DNA from: Gentiana macrophylla
Lineage: Eukaryota; Streptophyta; Magnoliopsida; Gentianales; Gentianaceae
Length of the DNA: 64,000 bases
Assembly (NCBI GenBank): GCA_026214975.1
Contig: CM047806.1
Span: 76,609,491-76,673,490 of the forward strand
Direction of reading: 5' to 3'
Under the pieces are notes generated by a model. The model saw nothing but the letters and a program-made list of their open reading frames with translations, did not search any database and was not told where the DNA came from. A program made the position numbers and the translations under genes. Shown here in pieces: positions 57,607 through 64,000 of this stretch; within the stretch, counting starts at the first letter, position 1; each line of letters starts with the position of its first letter.

Positions 57607-58680
57607 TGTGACGCCCCTGATCCGGGTATCGAGTCCTTAACTGGAAAAAGATGTCCGACACGTATATAATTAAAATGAATCGATTATATACATAAGCTTG
57701 ATATCATCATCAGAGAACAAAGCGGAAAACGAAAGGATAGGTTCGGGAAGTTAAAAGATTCTACTAACGATCGAAAAGCAACACAAGCTGCAACTAAGAC
57801 AACATCCCAAAATTATTACACAATGATCGAAAATCCATTCAACTATTACAATTTTTGTTTTACAACTAGAATGTACAGCTATCTCAATCTATTACAAATA
57901 AAAAGGGAAGATTCTATGCCATTAATACAATAAAATAAAACAAAGCTTCAACAGCTGCAACTTCAGAAATCACTCAATAGCGATCTTGAACTCAACCTAC
58001 ACCTAAACCACCTTCTAAGGGTGAAGAACAACAATAAAATGGTGACTACATAAGTACTCAGTAAAAGGTAGAAGCACCGAATTTATACATCTTAATATAA
58101 TAACACAAAGAATATCAACAATAATAATATCACATGTGTTCAAGTAGCTCACTCCCCTTTACTAGTCTCACTTGCAGACACAACCAAGTCTGCACCACGA
58201 CATTTCCTTCGAAATCTCTAGGGCACGGAAGCAGACCATGTGGTTCATTCCCAGATCTTAGACTTTAACCCTTGCATAAGGGAAATGATTGACCATGTGG
58301 AATATTACCCGCTCCCTCGGTATTTCCTTACGGAGGGGTAATATCTAACATGTGGAATACTACACGAGTCCGTTTGGTATCTTACCATGTGGAGGTGTAA
58401 TAGTTCCATATAGCGATACAAAAACGTGTCTCACCAAAGACTAACATGTATTAGCTTTTAGACTCATCAAGTATGTATTTAAGTGTTTATTCTAACCACT
58501 TAGATTCATTACGCATAAAAGATTCTTTGGGAGTTCTAGACCTAAGACCACTCTAAGTTGCACTAATTAACTAGGGACAGAACTCAGAATACTATATAGT
58601 TAAAAGAGGACCTAGAAGTTGCAAATAATCGAGATGCAAGCTTTAATAGAAAGGGGGGGGGGGGTAGGAACTGTTTAGGA
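57607..58680 (-). repeat. LTR of a minus-strand gypsy-like element, outer border uncertain
   Basis: The minus-strand end CTCGATACCCGGATCAGGGG plus CGTCACA parallels the element C LTR end CTCGGTAT-CCGGGAGCGGGG plus CGTTACA. The body has GGAATATTACC and CATGTGGA words repeated near 58280-58400. The outer border must lie left of the host 3' UTR; no partner LTR or TSD was found. A run of 12 G is at 58653-58664. Confidence 0.6.
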
Positions 58681-58689
58681 TATACAATA

Positions 58690-59019
58690 TTATCAAACAA
58701 ATATGCAATAAGAAATGGAGTATAGGATATACAATTTAGTTTGTGAATCAAAATGATCACTAAATCACAAACTGGTACCTCAAGACAAATGTTGAAGCCT
58801 TACATTTTGCATCCTTTAACATCTACAGTAAAGCCAGAATAAATGTGTAACAGTGCCTTGATGCTGGATATTATTAAGAGCCAGCTCAAGTCATAAGGGG
58901 AAAGTATTGTTTCCATGTATAATAAATGCTATTTCTGTGGGGTTTTCTTAGCATTTAGCTGCATATAAGATCTTCAGGTCAGGTGTACTGCCATACCTAA
59001 GGCACCATATGAAGAGTAA
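58690..59019 (-). other. Probable 3' UTR of a host gene
   Basis: Downstream (minus strand) of the stop at 59020-59022 lies unique, T-rich sequence with the look of a plant 3' UTR and no TE hallmark. The polyadenylation site is not clear. Read together with the exon at 59020-59148. Confidence 0.4.
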
Positions 59020-59148
59020 TCAAGAAATCGGAGTAGGTGCTGTTGGTGGAGCTCTTAGAACTTGTTGAAGTAAACGAGCAGCAAGACGTTGAGTGATTCC
59101 CCCAAACACGAGACCACCAAGAACACGAGCTTCAGGTTCTTGAAGTAC
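59020..59148 (-). CDS. Probable last exon of a host gene, product unknown
   Basis: The minus strand has a consensus acceptor (T-rich tract then CTATCAG) ending at 59149, followed by 42 codons and TGA: VLQEPEARVLGGLVFGGITQ, then RLAARLLQQVLRAPPTAP and TPIS. GC content and codon use are gene-like compared with the AT-rich flanks, and the frame is clean. The residues suggest an amphipathic helix (ITQRLAARLLQQVL). I do not recognise the family. Upstream exons would lie to the right; element H (60021-63605) may therefore be in an intron or promoter of this gene. The in-frame reading continues into the intron, so the exon start depends on the splice site. It could also be a stranded gene fragment. 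Confidence 0.45.
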   Translation of the reverse strand, partial: VLQEPEARVLGGLVFGGITQRLAARLLQQVLRAPPTAPTPIS

Positions 59149-60015
59149 CTGATAGTAAATGCAGGTATATAGGCTTAATATGAAAATCAAACATCTGTAA
59201 TTTAATATATTGGACAATCAATAAACAATGTTTTCCAAAACAAAGATTTATCACAACCAAAGATTATCAAAACTAAGATATCACAATCAAAGATTTATGG
59301 GCAAATGTGGTATACCCACACATATTTAGAGGACCTTTGGATTTCGTTGATCACCGTGAACCTAAGATGATTTTTTGCAAATGGATTGCTACCTTTAGTT
59401 GTTAACTTGATATAGATTTTTGCTTCTAATATATTTCGAAAACGGATCCCCTGCTGTGAACCCTGTTGTGATAGAGGGATTTGGTGTATCAACATCAAAA
59501 TGAAGTTGTTCTGATGTTTACTTCCCAAAAAAAAAATATATATATAAAAAAATCTACGGTCGGATCTCCTTCACATTATAAATGTGTGGCTGGATCTCTT
59601 CACTGCTTGCTTTCACAGCAGAGAGTCTCTGCTCGTTTTGTTTCATAGTAAAAAGAACAGTGTTGTTTCCACTCCGGCTAAGCTCCCTACGTGGGAGTGT
59701 TATAGAGGCCAAAGTGCTTAATTACTTGACGATATATTGATCCATCCATCAATCATCGAAAGTAGTACACATCAAAAGAACTTTAAGGCGGCATGAAATG
59801 AGAGACGATATGCACAAACACTAGCAAACTTGCATTAGATTACGAACCGAAAAAAACCTACACTTACTAAGTGAAGTCCTCACCAAATACATGTATGGAG
59901 TTCTTTATTTTGCCTGTACTCATTCAGGGACAAATTGCCTCTGCGTAAAACCCTGTCACATTTAGCATATAGGGGAATGAGGAGAAGGACAAAAATACAA
60001 CAATTGAGTAGAAGA
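59149..60015. other. Intron or intergenic sequence, no gene assigned
   Basis: A minus-strand frame at 59295-59528 (77 codons) has no recognisable features. AT-rich with a short TA run at 59537-59550. 59580-59720 is more balanced in composition but shows no ORF. Confidence 0.4.
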
Positions 60016-60020
60016 CTATG

Positions 60021-60422
60021 TGTCAAACTATTTATTCACTATCGAAATTCACTTGATATTACCTTTTTATTATAATTTTTTCATTGTTGGGATTCACTGA
60101 TTTTCAAAAAATTTATGTTTCGGGATTCAGGCGATTTTCGTTTATGATGTCATCTAACTAGAAAGTAGTTGTCCACTAATATTCCAGTTAGCTATATAAT
60201 TTCCCATAATTTTTATATGTAATTTATGTATTAGGCGGTTTATGATGTCATTGGGTTATGTTAGCTATATAAGGTGTAAAACGGGTGTCATTGGGTTATG
60301 TTGAATGTAATAGTCTGATCTTCTCACTTATCAATAAAATTCTTCTCCTTCATCTCCAATTTCTTCTCTCCTCTACCCCTAATTTCTGTTAATTTATCCA
60401 GTTAATTTTTCAATTCGTGACA
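60021..60422 (+). repeat. 5' LTR of element H (402 bp) with duplicated TATA region
   Basis: Contains two copies of GTTAGCTATATAA (TATA at 60193-60200 and 60266-60274), each near TTTATGATGTCAT and the second followed by GTGTAAAACGGG; the 3' LTR has only one. AATAAA is at 60333-60338. Ends CAATTCGTGACA. Confidence 0.9.
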
Positions 60423-60424
60423 TT

Positions 60425-60435
60425 TGGTATCAGAG
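60425..60435 (+). promoter_or_regulatory. Primer binding site of element H
   Basis: TGGTATCAGAG, complementary to the initiator tRNA-Met 3' end, two bases after the LTR. Confidence 0.88.
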
Positions 60436-60454
60436 AAGTCGATCCTTCCGATCT

Positions 60455-61878
60455 ATGGAAGAAATGGCAGAGTATGACCAAACAGAGGCCACCGTCGAAG
60501 AACTATCGGAGCAGCAACATGAGAGTATCGAAGAACTCTTGGAGCAGCAACATCAGAGTATTGTGGTATTGAAGAGCTCTTTTGATTCCTTCAACAGTTT
60601 TTTCGATGAGATGGACAGCAAGATGGATTTGATGATGGATATGCGGCGAGGATTGAGCAATGATATACGCACGCTGACATCTCCATCCGAAAATGGATCT
60701 GAGTTCTCTATCATGAATCTGCACCCAGATAGCACCAATGGTGATGTTGCATCTTGCGACGAGGAGAGTGAACCTAATGTGCGACAGCCTAATGTGCAGC
60801 CAAACGAAGTGCAGCAGGATGAAACTCTCGTTTCTATTACTACAATTGCAGAAAATCTGAAGGAACAAGTAAATGAACCAAATGCACACTACCTATTTGA
60901 TGAATTGCCAAGGCCATTCTTAGTTGAGCAAAGTGACAGAAACATGGTGTTTGATAAAGATGCTGAGCAAAATGAAGATGTTAAGGCTCGATTAGCTCAG
61001 TTGAGCTCGCAATATGGTTCTCAGCAGTCTCAAGAGAATGCAACATCGCAATTAATAATGAAGAAGATCGATAACCTGGTAGCGGCAAATCATCGAACAC
61101 CTTTGGTGTACTCTCCATCTGATGATTTCAGTCAAAAGGTGAAGGACTAAGACGTTTTTCTGATGTTGAAGTTTCTGAATCAATAACTGCTGCTCATAAT
61201 CCTGTTGACGAAGAACTAAGGATCAATGGCTTGCTAAATTCTAAAGGAGAGATAATATCTAAACAAGAAGTGGGTGGTCTAGAAACTGGAGCTATTCCGA
61301 TGTTCGACAACTTTATTGATTCAATTCAGAAAGGTGAATTCTCTTCCCTTGAGGCTGGAGTTCAGCTAGTTGAGAAGGTTGAGCAGTCATTTCCGTCCAA
61401 GCTTGAAGTTGTGGAAGCTGCCTACAAAGTGTTCAATGAAATGCCTAATCCATTTCTAACCGGATTGCAATCTTCTTCCTTGTTGCAAATAACAGCTGGA
61501 GATTCTTCTTCCCATTCCTCGTTTGGAGATAAAAAAGAGGACGAATTCCTTCCCAGTATGGCTGATAACATGTTAGTTGTTGGAGTGGGGAAGCCTCCCT
61601 CATTGAGAATAGGAAATTTAAAGGCTAGCCACCGCCTTATTGGCGAAATGCGAGAACAAACTTCAATTGAGCCAACTGATGGGATCGATGGTCATGAAGA
61701 ACTCATACCTCCTGATGATTCTTTGACAAGAGCTTTGGGTTTTAAAGATGATGCAATGTTTTTATTTGATCCGGGTGGGAGATCCTGCTCTTTGAGAGTT
61801 TGGAGCTGGTGGTATCTTTACTCCTTCGATTGGGGAGGACAATTTAAGCATAAGGCATTAACACCTCGAAAGGCATAA
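60455..61878 (+). pseudogene. Element H ORF, N-terminal part, function unknown
   Basis: The start MEEMAEYDQTEATVEEL lies 19 bases after the PBS, which supports it as the true start. 60455-61150 is open (231 codons); the frame then shifts by one near 61140 and stays open to 61878 (reading on as GLRRFSDVEVSESI, GLLNSKGEIISKQEVGG). The N-terminus has a tandem heptad-like repeat (EELSEQQHESI, EELLEQQHQSI) followed by a predicted coiled coil (SFNSFFDEMDSKMDLMMDMR). Two similar motifs, HYLFDELPRPFL and YKVFNEMPNPFL, vaguely recall pentatricopeptide helices, but there is no PPR array. No gag, zinc knuckle or protease motif. Confidence 0.6.
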
Positions 61879-62332
61879 AGTTCATGTCAATGGCGTTGAA
61901 CAAATGTTTTGTCAGCAGTGCAGCGGGTTCCACTCTTTGTCTAAATTTGATAATGGCAAGCACATTTGTCGAAAATGTGTTGCAGTCCACAGTGAGCGAA
62001 GAAGAAAGAATCATGCGAGCTTGCTTTCTAACAGGAGGTTGATTCCACCACACAGCAGTACCAACTTACTTGAGAGTTCTTTTGCAGCTACAACATCTTT
62101 GATAACTAAAGTAAAGTATTCAGTTGAAGTTCAAACGGGATCTACGGTGGTGACAAAAACCTTATACGTGGAAGGTATTACTTGTTTTGCTGAAACTTTT
62201 ATGAATTCAACTAACCATAGAGTTGTTTTGGAGCGACTGGCTTGGAATTCCGGCTATAAACATGTTTCTTGGTCGTGTGTTATCTCTTGGTCATGTGTTC
62301 TGATGTCAATATTCCGGGATGTATATTGTTGA
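61877..62332 (+). pseudogene. Element H ORF, middle part with truncated SBP-box
   Basis: From 61877 the frame reads KVHVNGVEQMFCQQCSGFHS, then LSKFDNGKHICRKCVAVHSE and RRRKN, to about 62011. This is the C-terminal half of the plant-specific SBP DNA-binding domain: the zinc-2 ligands Cys-x2-Cys-x3-His-x11-Cys and the basic RRRK nuclear-localisation tail are in register with SPL proteins. The upstream frame ends with HKALTPRKA (to 61876), which may be a residue of the link between the two zinc fingers after a one-base shift; zinc finger 1 itself is not recognisable. After the box the frame continues for about 105 codons of unknown character. Confidence 0.8.
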
Positions 62333-63364
62333 AGATAGGGTGATGGCTGTGGAGGATTTCGCACAGGTTAGAAGGGAGAATTTGTTGGATTTTGAAAACG
62401 TCAACCACTTGGTTGGTCTTATTTTATTTGGTCATGATACTAGAAGGCAGTACTGCTGCATAATGGAAGATTGTGGATTGAATATGATGAACATTGGGTT
62501 GGACATGTTGAGGCCTAAGAAATTTGAGTTGGGTTTGCTACTAATGACTACAAACATTTTAAACAGTACATGAATTCAAACGACTATGATGGTGTAGCTA
62601 TTGCTAAATTGGAAAATTTTGTTTGGGATCCGGGCCGGAGTGTCATTTCCTTCTACATCCTTGAGGACAAGGATGTTTTTGAGAAGGTGGGAAAAGATGT
62701 AGTACTTAGGGACACTACATTGGAGATAATTGGGCTGATAATGATAGGCAATGTTGAAAAGAGTGTCTTAGATCCCAAAAACCTTTCAACGCTATGGAGC
62801 TTACTCTTGGCTTCATTACATGATATTGGTAGGATTAAGAGTGCGGATGGTGGGAATGTTCTAGCAATCATTTATCATTCTTTTGAGTTTCTATGCGACC
62901 GTGCATACAACCATCACATGGAGAGCTTATTTACATTTATCAGCCGGACTGCTTTCAAAGATAGTGTAGCAGGTGATACCGTGGGGATATTGGAATATTT
63001 TGCTGTCTCTCTGAGGATATTTGTGCTTGTCATTTTGGAGAATTTCAGCCCCAACCACAAAAGTCTAAATCCTACATTGGCTCGAATTTGGGATGGTGAT
63101 ATGTACTTCAACTCTATCAATGGTCTACAACAAAGTGGCTATGTTACAACAATGAACCCACACAAAGAAATGCTCAGGACCTTCAAATTGTTATGCCTTT
63201 GGAAACGCCAACGGGGTTGTAGTAAAGCTTTTATTCTTGTGACAGCTGCTATTTTGAAGAGCTTTGTTTGGGATCCCGTCCTGTTTGGGCTTTTATCTCA
63301 CCATCTTGAGGACAAGGTGGTTGTTGAGGGGAAGGATATGTCATTATATTACCTTTTATTATAA
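62319..63364 (+). pseudogene. Element H ORF, C-terminal part, function unknown
   Basis: 62319-62573 and 62570-63364 (264 codons) overlap the previous frame and each other and end inside the 3' LTR. A motif FVWDP...LEDKD/V...E occurs at about 62620 and 63262, as part of an internal duplication just before the PPT. Other stretches (LASLHDIGRIKSADGGNVLA, YHSFEFLCDRAYNHHMESL) match nothing I know. A frame of this length next to the LTR, without pol motifs, is unusual. Confidence 0.55.
63326..63338 (+). other. Polypurine tract of element H
   Basis: GAGGGGAAGGATA directly before the 3' LTR start TGTCATTATATTACC. Confidence 0.78.
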
Positions 63365-63605
63365 TTTTTATATGTATTTTCGAATTTATATATTAGGCGG
63401 TTTATGATGTCATCTAACTAGAAAGTGACGTCAGCTAAGTCGTTAGCTATATAAGGGTGTAAAACGGGTGTCATTGTGTTATGTTGAATGTAATAGTCTG
63501 ATCTTCTCACTTATCAATAAAATTCTTCTCCTTCGTCTCCAATTTCTTCTCTCCTCTACCCCTAATTTCTATTAATCTATCTAGTTAATTGTTCGATTCG
63601 TGACA
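63339..63605 (+). repeat. 3' LTR of element H (267 bp)
   Basis: Shares ends and the last about 200 bases with the 5' LTR, but lacks about 28 bases near the start and the duplicated promoter segment. One TATA box at 63448-63456. Ends GATTCGTGACA before TSD CTATG. Confidence 0.9.
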
Positions 63606-63610
63606 CTATG

Positions 63611-64000
63611 CCCTACACCAACTTCAACGTAAATGGGAGGAAATACCCCATAATCAACATTTTCCTTCACTAGTTAAGAAAACGAATTGGTATGAAGAGA
63701 GCGCTATTGAATGCCTCCCTTATTCCTTTCCTAGTTAAACCTAAAATATAAATTGCAAAATAAGAAGCATAAAACAAGAGCCCTTTCTCATTGTACTATG
63801 TTCATGTTCTTAATAAGAGAGATGATATGGATACACAAAAAAGGACTGCCAACAAAAATGGTCCGGAAACACATTCATCAAAAGCCAGTATTCTAGTTTC
63901 CCACCAAGAAGAATCTAAGCGAAAATCCAAATCATCTTTAGGTTCCTAACGTATTCATGTATATAAAAAAGCCTCCGATTACTTAGACCAGTCAAATAAT
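63611..64000. other. No gene seen
   Basis: Continuation of the sequence left of element H after its TSD. AT-rich, no convincing ORF or repeat; runs off the window. Confidence 0.5.

Larger units (their letters stand above)
60021..63605 (+). mobile_element. Element H: non-autonomous LTR retrotransposon carrying an SBP-box fragment
   Basis: LTRs at 60021-60422 and 63339-63605, both TGTCA ... TGACA (inverted ends), and a perfect TSD CTATG at 60016-60020 and 63606-63610. PBS TGGTATCAGAG lies two bases after the 5' LTR; a purine run GAGGGGAAGGATA precedes the 3' LTR. The 2.9-kb interior is covered from end to end by overlapping plus-strand frames, none resembling gag, protease, RT or integrase. 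Inside is half an SBP-box. The module of the last part, FVWDP followed by LEDK, is duplicated (about 62620 and 63262). Needs trans mobilisation. Confidence 0.9.

Noticed and set aside
61350..61460. PPR-like words (YKVFNEMPNPFL, HYLFDELPRPFL) in element H taken as a PPR protein
   Set aside because: Only two isolated 12-residue matches about 500 bases apart, no 35-residue periodicity.

Overview
The window is repeat-dominated heterochromatin from a flowering plant. Plant-type Ty1/copia, Ty3/gypsy-like, L1-type LINE, CACTA, TRIM and tRNA-SINE sequences are all present, and one element carries a piece of the plant-specific SBP-box zinc-finger domain. I see no bacterial operon, CRISPR array, rRNA or tRNA gene. 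The only plausible resident host gene is a last exon with its 3' UTR at about 58.7-59.15 kb on the minus strand. Species cannot be decided from the sequence.

Layout. (1) 1-7508: head-to-tail satellite of about 172 bp, roughly 44 units, all in one orientation, running off the left edge and stopped on the right by a 100-N gap (7509-7608). (2) 7609-14485: minus-strand Sirevirus-like copia element cut by the gap; its 1.7-kb 5' LTR, PBS, gag, protease, integrase, RT and start of RNase H can be read, all broken. (3) about 14.5-28.9 kb: a CACTA (En/Spm) transposon with a broken transposase_24 gene, into which copia element B inserted (17806-28680, perfect TSD TATAT), into which an L1-type LINE inserted (about 19293-25156, poly-A tail). 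(4) 28.9-33.8 kb: a gypsy LTR end, a solo-LTR-like piece, a 505-bp TRIM with perfect TSD, a hAT-like fragment and a minisatellite. (5) 33.8-38.8 kb: AT-rich remnant of a probable copia-type element without coding capacity. (6) 38.9-43.3 kb: minus-strand copia element F, 5'-truncated. (7) 44408-54864: copia element D, split by a 666-bp solo-LTR-like piece and by an 8.0-kb non-autonomous gypsy-like element C (45935-53969, perfect TSD CATAT, 2.2-kb LTRs). (8) 54.9-58.7 kb: minus-strand gypsy-like remnant with a 1.3-kb TRIM-like element and a tRNA-derived SINE (12-bp TSD). (9) 58.7-60.0 kb: host exon and flank. (10) 60021-63605: compact LTR element H with perfect TSD CTATG.

The most unusual object is H. 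It has LTRs, tRNA-Met-type PBS, polypurine tract and TSD, but its interior is one damaged open frame (about 970 codons over four frame changes) with no recognisable gag or pol; in the middle lies the C-terminal half of an SBP-box with zinc-finger-2 ligands and the basic RRRK tail intact. This looks like a non-autonomous LTR retrotransposon that captured a spliced host transcription-factor transcript.

Nearly all TE coding regions carry frameshifts and stops. Many differences between paired LTRs and between satellite units are single-base or homopolymer indels, so part of the damage may be assembly error. Apart from the host exon, coding calls are pseudogenes, and most internal domain borders are approximate; LTR, PBS and TSD positions were read base by base.
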